In this document: piece after piece, positions 49,784 to 62,587 of the stretch
Layout of the letters: each line of letters begins with the position of its first letter
Position numbering within the stretch: position 1 is the first letter of the stretch
Source: Casuarina equisetifolia
Taxonomy: Eukaryota > Streptophyta > Magnoliopsida > Fagales > Casuarinaceae
DNA length: 64,000 nucleotides
Assembly: GCA_028551475.1 (NCBI GenBank)
Contig: CM052358.1
Location: 8,725,938 to 8,789,937, forward strand
Reading direction: 5' to 3'
Position numbers and translations under genes: made by a program
Notes under the pieces: generated by a model
Seen by the model: only the letters and a program-made list of their open reading frames with translations
Told to the model about the DNA's origin: nothing
Database searches by the model: none

Positions 49784-51703
49784 ATGAAGAGTTCATTTTC
49801 AATCGTCAATATATGCTCAACTGGATTGAAGTTGATAGTCGGGAGAAAAAGCATACCAAGATACTGTTCATCAACAAATTTAGCAACATGTTCCTCATCA
49901 TCGTCTGATGATGAACATCTTGGTGACCAACTTTCAACCAATGATGGTCTTTTGTTGAATGCACAATGTAAATCAATTGAAACTGGAGAAAAGCATAATA
50001 TAAGGTCAGTATGTAAAATGATACATGTTTTGGTATGTGGGAACATGAATCACAGGGCAGTAGATCTGATTCTATTTCTCGTGAGAAATGATGGTGGAAA
50101 AGATGAGTCCTATATTATATTACTGAAAGCCATTCATGAAACCCATACTGAAAGAAGGGCTTTAGAAACAATATATAGCATGCTTGTTGATTGTTATCTT
50201 CAAGAAAAGATGGTAAATGTAGCTCTTAAAGTAACTTTTGAAATGAAACAGTATAACATCTTTCCTTCTCTTGGGGTTTTTAATGGACTTCTGAAGGCAC
50301 TATTAGCATCAGAGAAGATAGATTTGGCTTGGAATTTATTAGCAGAAATGCAGAGCCAAGGGATAAAATTGAATGCTTCTTTTTATAGCTTATTCATTAG
50401 TGCTTTTTGTAGGAAAGGTAAATTTGAAAATGGTTGGAAATTGCTTTTGGCGATGAAAAACGATGGGATAAATCCTGATGTAGTTGCATACACAATCATT
50501 ATTGATTCCCTATGTAAAGCATCTCATTTAAAGGAAGCCACCTCTATATTGTTTAAAATGAGTCTACAAGGTGTCTTTCCTGATTCAGTTTCAATAAGTG
50601 CTGTGGTTGATGGTTACTGTAAAGCAGGACAGTCAGATGGGGCAATAAATGTACTGGAGATCTTCAATCCTCGCCTCAATATTTTCATATACAATAGCTT
50701 TATTTCAAAGTTATGTACAGATGGTGATATGGTAAATGCTTCTAGAGTTTTTCATCAGATGTATGGGCAAGGTTTGCTCCCGGATTCTTCTAGTTATAAT
50801 ACTATAATTGGAGGACACTGTAGAGCGAGAAACATTAAAAGAGCTTTTCAATATTTTGCAAAGATGTTGAAAAGTGGAATTAAATCATCTGTTATGACAT
50901 ACACATTGCTAATTGATACTTGTTGCAAATCTGGAGATATGGTGATGGCAGAATGTCTGTTTTCAAAGATGATAACAGAGGGTCTGTCACCAGATGTTGT
51001 TACATTCAACACACTAATAGATGGCTATGGTAAGAAGGGCCAATTGCATAAGGCATTTGAGTTATTAAATATGATGAGAACTGCCAGTATCTCTCCTGAT
51101 GTTGTGACCTATAACTCTCTTATTCACAGCCTTATTAAGAGAGGGTTTGTCAATGAGGCAAGAGATATTTTGGAGGAACTCATCAGAAGAGGATTCTCTC
51201 CTGATGTAGTGACATTCACGGATGTTATAGATGGGTTTTCAAGGAAGGGAAATTTTGAGGAGGCATTTTTTGTGTGGTTCTTTATGAGTGAGAACCATGT
51301 GAAACCTGATGTTGTGACATGCAGTGCTCTTCTCAATGGATATTGTAGGAAGCATCGTATGAAAGAAGCCAAAGTTCTATTCCATAAGATGCTTGAAATT
51401 GGGTTAAATCCTGATTTAGTATTGTACAACACTCTCATTCATGGATTTTGCAGCGCTGGAAACATGGATGATGCATGCGGCTTGGTAAGTATGATGGTTG
51501 AAAATGGTATCCTTCCAAATAACATCACTCATCGCGCACTTGTACTTGGATTTGGGAAGAAGTGGGTTAAGAATCCTGTGGAATGTGCAGCATTCAAATT
51601 GCAGCAGATACTACTGAGATATGATATTCAAGTTGATGTCGATGAATATTTAGCTGTGATAGCGCAACCTGACAACTCTATTGCTGATCCAAGGTTGGAT
51701 TGA
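49784..51703 (+). CDS. P-class pentatricopeptide repeat (PPR) protein
   Basis: A single uninterrupted frame of 639 residues from ATG 49784, ending at TGA 51701-51703. This ATG follows a good acceptor at 49755; an in-frame ATG at 49721 is the alternative start. The N-terminal 60 or so residues (MKSSFSIVNICSTGLK, basic and Ser-rich) look like an organelle targeting peptide, probably mitochondrial. From residue 163 there are twelve PPR motifs, eleven of exactly 35 residues and one of 32 (268-299). They are preceded by one degenerate motif (about 128-162) and followed by a partial one from 580. No E, DYW or SMR domain follows, so this is a pure P-class protein. Such proteins bind organellar RNA to stabilise, process, splice or translate it. 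It has no introns in the coding region, as is typical of PPR genes. The tail is short and acidic. Confidence 0.95.
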   Translation: MKSSFSIVNICSTGLKLIVGRKSIPRYCSSTNLATCSSSSSDDEHLGDQLSTNDGLLLNAQCKSIETGEKHNIRSVCKMIHVLVCGNMNHRAVDLILFLVRNDGGKDESYIILLKAIHETHTERRALETIYSMLVDCYLQEKMVNVALKVTFEMKQYNIFPSLGVFNGLLKALLASEKIDLAWNLLAEMQSQGIKLNASFYSLFISAFCRKGKFENGWKLLLAMKNDGINPDVVAYTIIIDSLCKASHLKEATSILFKMSLQGVFPDSVSISAVVDGYCKAGQSDGAINVLEIFNPRLNIFIYNSFISKLCTDGDMVNASRVFHQMYGQGLLPDSSSYNTIIGGHCRARNIKRAFQYFAKMLKSGIKSSVMTYTLLIDTCCKSGDMVMAECLFSKMITEGLSPDVVTFNTLIDGYGKKGQLHKAFELLNMMRTASISPDVVTYNSLIHSLIKRGFVNEARDILEELIRRGFSPDVVTFTDVIDGFSRKGNFEEAFFVWFFMSENHVKPDVVTCSALLNGYCRKHRMKEAKVLFHKMLEIGLNPDLVLYNTLIHGFCSAGNMDDACGLVSMMVENGILPNNITHRALVLGFGKKWVKNPVECAAFKLQQILLRYDIQVDVDEYLAVIAQPDNSIADPRLD

Positions 51704-54700
51704 TGTTGGTGAAATGACTCATAAGCTTACAGTTTTTATCTTGCTATTATCATGATGTTTCACTAAAACTCATTGCTGGTCGTTGGAATCTATATATTTT
51801 GTTGTACCACGTTGCTTGTGATTATAACTGATTTGAGTCTTGTGACATTCTCAGGTAATTAAGCTGATATGACTCTACAAATGCAGCACAGAGTCCATGG
51901 CTTTGAAGTTGGCCTTTTCAATGGGGACTTCAATCGGGATTGAGTAGGTGATGTGAGTGACGTCCATTCATTTTACTAATAAATGTTTACACAAATTTGC
52001 AAATAGATGTGTGTGCTTGCATGCGCAGATGTTGGTACTGAGTTGAACTTGTTTTGCTTTTTATTTCTTTTAGTACTCTATCCTTCACCTAAAACCAGGA
52101 TAATAGTGACTTGTATCACGGGGATAAAAATGATTTAAATGTGAGTTTGAGCTTGTACATTCATGTCTTTCTTTGGGCAGTGCCTACCTGGAAACAGTTC
52201 TGGCTTTAATTGTTCAGCAACAAGTTGGTAAGTGATGGCAAATCCTCTCCTTTTACCACAATTTAGTAAACTTTTCCATGATCCTTTTTTGTTGGACAAG
52301 CAGAGAGTGGCACGGAATGGGGCGGGCATCGTAACGAACTACCAAGTATCCATTTCTTCATTTCTGAGAACGTCGAAAACAAGCTATGCTTGGGGCGCTA
52401 TCTGCCTATCTTTAACACTGCGGAGTACCAATCATAAAGGTCCTCCATCTTTACCAGGTTTAACTAAGCAATTTCATTGTACATGAATGTCCAAACTTGT
52501 TTCCTTTTTCCTGTCAGAAAGTTGGAGAAGCAAGAATGACTTATACAGTTCCGGAAGGTGGTTAAGCATCGTGCATCATATACATGGTTTGGTTTCTCAA
52601 CGGGCATTGTCTCGCAAGACTCGCACTTAGATGTCAGGCAGGAGATCAATCGCTTTCTTCAAGCTTGTTTATCGTGTGGATTTAGTGATGTATTTAGTTT
52701 TGGTCGTCAGTCTACTTCACAGAATTGTGAGCGAAGATTTATGTACATACATAGGTATTAAATGTGTATTATCAGTTAACATGTCGCTCAAAAGCAAAGA
52801 GCCTATTTCATTGGTTGTTTGGGAGACGGCATAACATGAGATACATCCTCTGTGGGGAAAGAATGAAATTTGATTTGCTGGATATCAGAAAAGAAATTCA
52901 GGCACTGCACTTGAATTAGGACTGTTCGAAACTCATCTGAGACTCACTAATGCAATTGTCTCACTGTTTTAGGGCTAAAGATCAACACCCTAATTCGGAA
53001 GGTCTTCAAAAGCCGATGTAATTGTTTATGGACAATGCTTAAAGGTAAGTTGGAAACCAGATCGCTTCCACGCATCTCTATGGAATATAGTTTCATATAT
53101 TTTGTAGACTTGATATGAAAATAATTCCTCATGCATGCCATTCTGCAACAAATCCAACCCAAGAGAACCCTGGGAGTCCTCATAATATCAAGATCCTCTT
53201 TGTTGTAGAATACCTAGAGTCTGCCAGAAACTGGTCAAGCCGAAACTATCCTAAACTAGCCTAAACTCAGCCCAATAGATATCAGAATATCTATGATCTC
53301 TCTGCCATCTTCAGCTGACAAAAGCTCTTATGATCTCTCTGCAACCCAGTAGCGATGGCATCATCTTGTGATTCTGGAAGCATTGGAGACAAGTTCTCTT
53401 CTACCTTCGTTACCCGCCGAATAGCTACAAACTGAAACTCATCGACATTGCATAAGCAAAGCTCCTCCCAGTTGACTGAATCTGCAATAATTTCATCTAA
53501 ACAGAAAAGGACTGTACTTGCAAATCTTTTGGTAGAAGCTTAAGGGAGGCGCCACCAAGTAGAAGCCCACAACAGCTTCCATCCACTAGAGGCTTTCTAA
53601 AATCATTTGAACCAAAGTTTTAGCAACCTTGGCTGCTCTATTCAGAGACAGAAACTAAAGATGTGAACGAAGTTAATGACTCCCCGCAAAAATCAAGAGG
53701 GCCGATCACACCCATCTTGTCTACACTGCAAACCATGTCACCGCCAATGAACTCAGAAAATTCGGGAACGGGAATCACGTCTGAACAACAAACTTACTAA
53801 TGAAGGTGAACCTTCTAGCATCCCACACTTTAGATCAACCTGAGATCACAACCAACACCCACAAGTAACCACCCGAAACAAGCCTTCGATCATTAGCTTC
53901 ACCAACACAAGTAGTCAGAACCCATCCTATGGCCACCAGAGGCCAGTTTGGAGTCCTCAAGCCAAACCCAAAAACGTGCTCTCCACTCCCACCATACTAT
54001 CCCACCATATCATAAGTGAATTATGTTACCTTTTTTTTTTAAAAAAAAAAAAACTTGTAACTAGCGATGTTGATTGAATAATCTTAAGCTTGAAATTTTT
54101 ACATATCTAAGGGTTTCCATCTATTTGAATGCATAATCCATTGATAAAGGCCATTGACTGTGGCGGCAGGTTTTTAGTAGTCTTTTCTTGCATCTTCACC
54201 TTGTTTCTCCTCTTTTCTACCATATTCCTCTGGTCACATAATTACTTATGACGATAACATAATCCCCTGAGAAAGAAGTGTATAATTACCTATGACGAGA
54301 AAAACAGGTTGTTGAGTTTGACAATGGACCAACAAAAAGAGGAAAACACAAACCATGTTAATCTATATGGACACTAAGGAATGATATCGTTATATTTCTA
54401 AATTTTAAAATATTTTCATATAATATTTTATAAGTGAGCTACTTTTTCAGACATAAACGTAGAAGCGCTTTTCCAAAGACAACACTAATATCTTTTATAA
54501 AATAAAACTTCATATTGTTATTATTAGTAATATTTCTATGATTTATTCTAAGAATTTACGTATCATCTAGAAGTTTGGATAAGAAGATATGTAAGAAAAG
54601 ACTTTAAGTTCATTCAAGAAACTCCAATCTTGATATAATAACACCGTATTCTTTTTGTTACTATTATTTGAGCTTATGGGATCTCCAACATACAAAGTTA

Positions 54701-56008
54701 ATAGAATTTAATATGAATGATATACAAGAGTAATTGAATTTGAATTAAATTTGATGTCTAAAGCTTAAACTGTAGAGAGAAATTTGATTTGATTTATAAT
54801 TCAATAACAAGTGAATTTCTTTAGGTTATTATTAAATAGTAGTAACTTTATTTACACTTTAGGAAATTAAAAATAATAGTTTTCTTTTTTTTCGGTAGGT
54901 ATAAAGGATATTTCACAGTATAAGGTAAAGATAGTCAAGAAGTCTGGCTTAGCTGTTTTGTACCTATAAAAAAATGAAGAGATTACAGAATTATTGATAA
55001 AAACTTATAAATAAATTGGAGAATATATTTTCTGGATTCTGTGGCTACTAATAAAAGCCAGTAAAAATGCGTATAAAAAGGAGAAAATATCCGGAACCGA
55101 AAAGACCAAAAAGACCACTTGGAACTTATTGAATGTAACTTGAAGTGATGGTTCCCCGTGAACTTGTCAACAAATTGATTGAAGTGGGGGGTCATCTCCA
55201 TGCCATTCGTCCTTGCTACAACCGAGACGATCTGCAGATCACAAAGCCAAGAAGAAGAAGAAGAAGACAGGAGAAGATAACAACGACTTCGTCTGGAGGT
55301 TCTCTTCTTATTGCTTCGGTCCAAAACCTAGGTCTCTTTCTCTCTTGAACTTCGTAACTTCGCTTCTCGTGCCTAATCCCCAAAGGAGCTTGAAGAGGAT
55401 AGCATAGTTATATGCGTACTTATGTATTAATGGGTGAATTAGTTCATTCATGTCTTTTGAGCTAGACCTATGTACAAATTGAACTATTTGTGGCGGATGA
55501 GGAGGTTGATTGAGACTGGATGAATGCAGGAATCAACAAAGACGAATTTGTTATTGTCACTGAAGCTGAAGCTGAAGTCTTGCCTAGTTGTAAAGGTTGT
55601 ATATATGTGTGTTTGAAAGAAGTGTTATCATGACATTAAGATTTATTTCTGATTCAGAGAACCAGGGTTGAGTTTCTGAGTTCAAACCGTTTGATGCATG
55701 CGTTAGTTACCGATAAAAAGGGGGAAAATTGTTAGGGTCGAATGCTATGACATCGGCTGCGATTGAACAGTTTTTTTCGATGTTGACCTTAGGATGTATT
55801 GGTAAAGTTGGGTGTGATGACGGAATGAACTATTTTGCTTTCCTGTATGCTAGAAAGGCTATAGTCTGGTCATGCTATGATGGACATTGAAATGTTATGT
55901 ACTAATCCATGGATTTCTCTGCTCGCCTTTTGATGTTTCATGTCTGTGAAGGTATTTTTCAAGTATCTTTATTGATCTTTATGTTTGCGATACAGGAAAT
56001 TGACAAAG
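51704..56008. other. Spacer between PPR and NCA1 genes, with the NCA1 5' leader
   Basis: The first part should be the PPR 3' UTR. An 84-codon open stretch at 52232-52486 has no recognisable motif. A GC-richer segment (about 53290-54000) has no readable conserved frame. From 54010 to 55130 the DNA is AT-rich. A purine run (GAAGAA, 55251-55267) lies in a likely leader exon of NCA1, and the leader acceptor ATACAG ends at 55995, thirteen bases before the ATG. Confidence 0.5.
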
Positions 56009-59000
56009 ATGACACCTGTTTGTCCTTTTGTTAAAGCTGCCCGTCCGGAAGAGACGACTTCAAAAAAACCAGGCGAAAATCTGTGTAAATATCAGCAAGA
56101 ATCCGAGAGCAAGACTAAGAAGGATGCTAGCGACTCTGCCACCATTTCTCCAAAGTGCCCATTTGGATATGACTCTGAAACGTTTAAGCTAGGTCCCTTT
56201 AGCTGTATCATCTGCCAAGCACTTCTTTTCGAAAGTAGCAGATGTGTGCCTTGTTCTCATGTATACTGCAAGTAAGCCAAATATGGGAATCTACTGTTTC
56301 AGATTTCTTTTGCCAGTGGATACTATATCATAATCCTTCTCTTTTTCCTGTTCTGATAAGTATTTTTTTTTCTTGTACAAAAAAATTTAACTCAAATCAG
56401 AGCATGTATATCACGCTTTAAGGACTGTCCACTATGTGGAGCTGATATTCAAAAGATAGAAGCTGATGCAAATCTTCAGGACAAGGTTGATCGCTTCATT
56501 GAAGGTCATGCTAGAATCAAGCGGTCTCATTCTGATATAGGAAAAGAGGAAGTATTAGGAGAGAAGAAACATGTCGTTTACGAAGATGTTTCTTTGGAGA
56601 GAGGTGCTTTCTTGGTGCAACAAGCAATGAGGGTAAGTATGGCTGGCTTTTCATGTTGTGCTAGGTTCTTATTCTTATCTGCGTGGATAAAGTGGGGCAA
56701 GAATAACAATTCTTTACGAGTGTTATCTTTCCTTTGTAAAAAGGAACTTCATATACTTCAAAACCTAAATAATATTTCAATAGTATTGATTATGTGAAGT
56801 GGCTCGTTCTTGCATTGATCAAGAGGGGTCTGCTTCAAATTTCAGCAGTTTATATACATGGGACATCTTCTTTTATTCATCTTAGGCAAGTATTTCTGCA
56901 CTAATGGCTTTCCATTTGTGTAGGCATTTCGGGCCCAAAATGTTGAAAGTGCCAAGTCAAGACTCAGGATATGTTCGGAAGACATCCGAGAACAGTTAGA
57001 AAGAATGGGCAACACATCAGAGTTGTGTTCACAGCTTGGAGCGGTTCTGGGTATGCTTGGTGACTGCTGGTCTGTTCTTGATCCTTCTTGTTTATTAATT
57101 CTACAGATAAGCTTTTGCCTGTATGATTTTGTCTACACTTTCCTAGTTGACAGAAGTTTACATGCACTGTGGAACATGTTTTGAGAATAATGATAATTGG
57201 ATGTTTTGGAGAAGGGTGAAAATTCCAAGAATTTCTCCTTGCAGGTGGCTAGCCGCGCTTAGGAATTTGACTTATATGCATAAAGAGATTGTAAATTATT
57301 GGTATAAAATGTGTGTGCACTGTTTGAAGTGTTTGAGGGTGATGACAATGGGATGTTGTGATCAATTACGAAATCTCAAAGAATTTCTCCTTGCAGCAGC
57401 CTAAGTTAGGGATTGACATATGCACAAAAAGAAATGGTAAATGATTGATTTGGACAAAGCTTCCTTTCCAGCTTGGTTGAATTTCCGTACCTTATTTCAT
57501 ATCCTTTGTGTTAATGGCTGGTCAATTCTATTTTTAACGATAACTAATCTTGAGCATAATATCATGTGCATTTTTGAAACTTTAATTTACTGAAGTTGAC
57601 TTGTGACTTTCTAGGCTATGGGAATCTGAGCTTCTGGGGAAGTTTGGGAAAAGATTATACAAGCATCCAAATAGTAAGGAGAGAGAACAAAAATTGAAAT
57701 AGTGATTGGTTGAAAGATGGAATTCTAGAAATAAATAAATGGGCATTCTAGAGGTCATCTCTCCTTGAGGGTGTTTAGGATAACTGCACATAGAACTGTA
57801 GTAAAAATGTGTTATTAATATCTGAAACCTACAATGTGGAAAGATTGATTCACAATGGCATAGGTCCTTTTCCAAGAAGTGTTATGGAAGTCTGGCACAT
57901 ACCTTGATTTGTTAAAATAGAAAAAGGAAAAAATAGCTTTAAGGTTGCCTGGTAGTTTATGTGGAATCATCACTTTTAATCATAACTGATGATGTTGTTG
58001 TTAATGGTTGTGGCTTGGGGCCAGATGGAAGCATCATAAAGGATAGATAATAATTGGAGAAATTAATTTTTTTCAAGTTGCTGGCAGCTTAGCCATTGGG
58101 TTGTACAACAAAAAGACAATCCATTGTCATCCCCAGGGAAGTTGGGATGGAGACATGGAGTTTTAGTCTTAACGCGCTCAATATAAATTAGTGATCCACT
58201 TTCAAATCATTAAGCTAGTTTAGTGCTGATGATTTTCACGACAATGTCAGAACTACTTTGATGGTTTATCAGAATCTGTTTTTTAAACTCTGTCTTTTTG
58301 CGCGGTTCTTGTGTCTTTAAGTGACATCCCCTCAGTCCTCAGGGTGCACTTTTGGTATTCAGGTTAGAAGCTTAAGTTTTAGCGGGCTTTTGACAAATTC
58401 TAGTTGTTATGGTTCACCACCAGCTGTGGTGGATGTTTTATTAGAATTAGTCAACTTTTTACAAATCCTTGCTTGTACATGATTCCTCCACCAGTTGCAG
58501 TGATTCTTCTGTGCACTATCCTACTCTGCTTTTTAGGATCTTGGTTTACTAGTTTTAGCTCCTTATGCTGAAGTGATACTCCGAGTCTGCTGTATAATCT
58601 AGTGTGTTCTAAGCTATCTATGGTTGGTGCGTAAATGATCTCCATTTAGGGTAATGTTGATAAAAGTGATGCTAAAGTGCTCAATTGATGACCATACTTA
58701 CGTTTACATGTCAAATTGCACATAAAATATGCAGCAGGACGCTGCCACTCCACCAACCCTATAGTTAGGGTAGTTTCCAGTATTGATCTTTTAATCATTA
58801 ATCCATATACCAGTAAAGAGGCAACTGGTGTAGCAGAAATTTCTTTCTGGGCATTCTTCAAGGGTTTCAGATTTTAAAGATTAACATTTACATGTTTAAT
58901 TGTGGTTTCAACATCATCTGGAATATGTTTATGGTTTGATATCTTATCAGGTTTAAAAGTCTGCGTCCCCTTCATGATCTTATCAGACAAATTGATTGGA

Positions 59001-61993
59001 CTTCTGTTTGATTATCTTATATTTTAGGATATCATTTCATGATTCCTTTGGGCTTTCAAACTTTCTTAATATTTAAAGACCTGTTTCCAATTAAATGCAA
59101 TTGATCTCCACGCATTGGGTAGACTTCCATCTGTATGGACCATGAAATAGATAGTATTAACTAACGAGTATACATTCTTGTTGTGAAATAAAAAATTCAA
59201 AGGGAAAAAAAAAAAAAAAAGAGGCTGGGGATCCACCCATTGCATCCATGGCTGAGCAAAAACAACCAGCCATCTTTTTTGTTAACTGTTTCTTTATTTA
59301 TATTTATTTACTTTGGAAATTTTGGTTTGAGGGAGGAATTTTTACCTTGGATATACTTATGATATCTTGCTGGCAGAAAACACTAAATAACTCTTGATTC
59401 CTGATTTGATTGCTGGGGTAAGATTATTTTAGCTCATCATATTTATTGCAGTCGTGCGCTGGGAGACTCTGGCTCCGCAGTCACTTACTTTGAAGAAAGT
59501 GTTGAATTTCTATCAAAATTGCCAATGGATGACTTAGAGGTTAGATCTTCTTAACCATTGTTGTATGATAATGCCATTATATATTTCATTTAACTATGAT
59601 TTTGCTGACTATTATTGAACTTTTTGTTGATTTGTTATTTTTCCCTTTACAGATTACGCATACATTGTCTGTCTCACTTAATAAAATTGGTGATCTGAAA
59701 TATTATGATGGAGACCTACAAGCTGCAAGGTCATACTATTTTCGATCTCTAAATGTCCGTCGTGATGCCATCAAGCATCGTTCAGATGTTCCATCGCAGG
59801 TCAGCAACTGATGCATACCTATTTCACTTCTTATCATTTACAATCTTTTGTTTGAATTCAGTAACGAAGATGATTGTGAACTTAATTTCTTGTCATTATG
59901 GAGTCGTTGAAGCTCGAATCTAGGCTACTTATCATCATTCTCTTAGTTCTGGGACAGTCAACTCTTTCACTAGATTATAAGTACTAGATTGTACCTTAAC
60001 TTATATCATCAATTAAAGTTTTCTGGGGTAGGTACTAAATCTCTTAGATATGTTCCATGGATTGACTTGGCTCCAATCAAGCAGCTGTTGGGTTATATTG
60101 ACATTCTATCAAGGCATCATTTTGTGAGATATTCATGTCTAGCTTGTGAAGGGAAATATTGATCTATTATCAGGAGTAGAAAGAGTGCATTTTATCTAAT
60201 GATAGTGTTTTTACATGAAAAGAAAATATTTCTTGTTGAAACCAATAGTTAAGCTGGTGACAGGGAAAATAACTTATGTTGGGACATGATTATTTTTACT
60301 TTCTTTCACTGGCTAATAGTCTGCAGAGATTTCATTGAATGGAGTTCCTTGATTTAAAAGAGGCTGATTATGAATTTGCTCTCTGAGTAAAGGTTTGGCC
60401 TCTCAGATGTTTATTGATCTTCTAGCATCTTCTCATTTTGTTGATCGGTTGTTTTAGTTTGAATAGGTTGGTAATGAGTGGCAAGTTTCTGGAGGAATAA
60501 TCAATTGCAAGAGTTCTTTTCTAAGTTTTGTGTGCTAGTTGTAGACAAATGTAGATTAAGTTTTGCCATCTTCCTTAAACAAGTGTGTGACACGTGATAA
60601 TGGGACTGTTAATGCATATTTCCAGAGAGTATTTGGTCAGGTGGAGGTATTGGATAAGTAGTAGATTGAGGTGTGCAACTGTTTAGAGAACGGCTTACAT
60701 TAGGATGGGAGCAATCTTGCTCTTTCCCAGTTGAGTTGTAGATGCTTTGTTGCCATGGTTGATTTGACTCTTTTGTTGGCTGAAACAGTTTTACTTGTGA
60801 AAAGGTCATTGTAGATGTGGAGTTATTGAGCTATGCCCATTTTAAAACGGTTTTATTTTATGCTTGGGTGCTGGAACTGGTTTTGATTTGGGGTATTACT
60901 TGCATATTTAATGTGGTTTACCTTTGTAGTTGCTATTTATTGCTTACCAATTTTTAATTTCATTTTTGATCTTGTGTCTTCAAAAAGATTGAGTTCCGCC
61001 TTTGGAATTGTATTGCTTTCTGCATGAATAGGGAATGTTTTATTGCTTTGTGGTGGGATCGTGGAAAAATATACATTGATGATGACTTCTAGTAATTGGG
61101 TTCATTTCAAGACTACGGAAGTCTGACCAAACAGAAAACTGGGAACACAGATTCTTCCATAGGTTGCAGGAGCTGGATGGTTTCCTCCTGAGAACACAGA
61201 GGACTCATGAAACTACTTAAATCATTGGTATATGGGTTTCAGAAAAAGTGACAACTGGGTTTGGATCTGAATTTTAGAAACATGGGACTCTATACTTCTA
61301 GGGAAATTTATTTGAGGAACAGTAAAGAGCCGTTCAAGTGGCAAAAACTAGCCAGCAATAAAAGATTGTTAAAAGTTGATAATGATTTGTTGTCTACATT
61401 GTTTTGATGTGATGATTTGGCTTCATAAGGTAATAAACTCTCTGTTGATGTAAATATGTAGATATATCTGAACGTATCTACGATACTCTATTAAGTTCGT
61501 ATTTATGTGTCTCTGTTCTTTTTGTGTACTTCAATGCTTAGTGTCTGCACCAAAGATAAAGCTACAATCTAGAATACAGGGTAAGAAAGTTAGCTGTTTG
61601 TTTCCCGTTTTCACCAAGTGCAATTATCCTATGGTCTTTAAATATTGAGAACATTCCCTCCAGCAAAAACTTGGCAGTTTCTGACTTGCGATCCTTGCTA
61701 TTCATGCAGATTCTAGATATTGCTGTTTCTCTTGCAAAAGTAGCAGATGTGGACAGGAGTCTAGGAAAAGAGGATGTTGCTGTTGATGGATTTCAGGAAG
61801 CCGTCAAATTATTGGAAACTTTGGAATTGAAACCTGAAGACGCTGCTCTTGAGCAACGTGTAAGGATTCCCTGCTTAATCTCTTTAATATAAAATTCAGG
61901 ATCCTGAAAATCTTATTTAAACATACTTGTTTCCATTTGCAGCGCCTGTCTGTGCTCGACTTTCTCAAAAGCCAACTCAGAGAAACAACCTGA
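56009..61993 (+). CDS. NCA1: NCA1-type RING/TPR protein (catalase chaperone)
   Basis: Seven exons join in frame to 358 residues: 56009-56271, 56401-56632, 56924-57069, 59452-59539, 59653-59799, 61710-61859 and 61943-61993 (TGA). Two CPF motifs (residues 5-7, 50-52) precede a C3HC4 RING: C66, C69, C82, H84, C87, C90, C97 and C100, split by intron 1 after Lys88. A helical TPR-like region follows, with family blocks GAFLVQQAMRAFRAQN, LCSQLGAVLGMLGDC, ITHTLSVSLNKIGDLKYYD and ILDIAVSLAKVADVD. This matches Arabidopsis NCA1 (NO CATALASE ACTIVITY 1), a cytosolic chaperone that binds catalase and holds it folded and active, so it affects hydrogen peroxide removal and stress tolerance. The protein is somewhat shorter than the Arabidopsis one because it has fewer N-terminal CPF repeats. 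Intron 3 starts with the unusual donor GTCTGT; the phase is correct. Confidence 0.95.
57180..57450 (+). repeat. Tandem duplication (about 152-bp period) in NCA1 intron 3
   Basis: Two diverged copies share GAATTTCTCCTTGCAG (ending at 57244 and 57396), TTGACATATGCA/TTGACTTATATGCA and a TAAATTATTGG/TAAATGATTG segment. Each copy has a pyrimidine tract and CAG that would look like a splice acceptor, yet no frame-compatible exon follows. Confidence 0.75.
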
Positions 61994-62587
61994 CACGACT
62001 TTGAGTTCCTCACTGACAGCAGAGTTAGGTCAGGAGGGAGCGTAAAGAATAAGAAACACCAAAAGCAAAGGGACGTCTATATCTCCACGATTATGTTTGG
62101 ACCAAATAAAGCCAATTTAGCAAAGGCACAAGAGTGGGGCTGGTCATCTGTCGCCTCCTTCAGTCACTTGGACCAGACAAACGGCCAATTCTCTCGTTTC
62201 CTTTTTATGTTATTTGATTCTTATTTTTATTCTTATTTTTATTTTTATTGTTTTGGGTGTTTGAGGACAATTAAGGTGGTCTTGTCGAACATGTTGTAAG
62301 AGAGTGGCATTTGTAAGTGTCCGTTGTCCAATCCTTTTCCAATAAAGACAACGCAAACCAGATGTATATAGTAGCCTTTTGGAACTGTGAAAGAATGTCT
62401 GATTTATAATTGTAAATCATATCAGTATCGGATATCGATGCATAACCCCAATAGTAAATCGTTGCCCTCCATGTGAGGCTAAAGTTAGGAGTCACTGTAA
62501 AAGGCAGGTGGTGGCATTTATTATGCAGTGGATTAAAAATGGATTGGTGGGAACGGAACAAATTCTTAAGAAGCAGAAAGATAAGAT
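61994..62587. other. NCA1 3' UTR and spacer
   Basis: This holds the NCA1 3' UTR, with a TTATTTTTATTC-type repetitive run at about 62218-62250 and AATAAA at 62340-62345. No coding region is recognisable. Confidence 0.6.

Noticed and set aside
55213-55407. ORFs with a Lys or Arg run near 55250
   Set aside because: They result from the GAAGAA repeat in the probable NCA1 leader.
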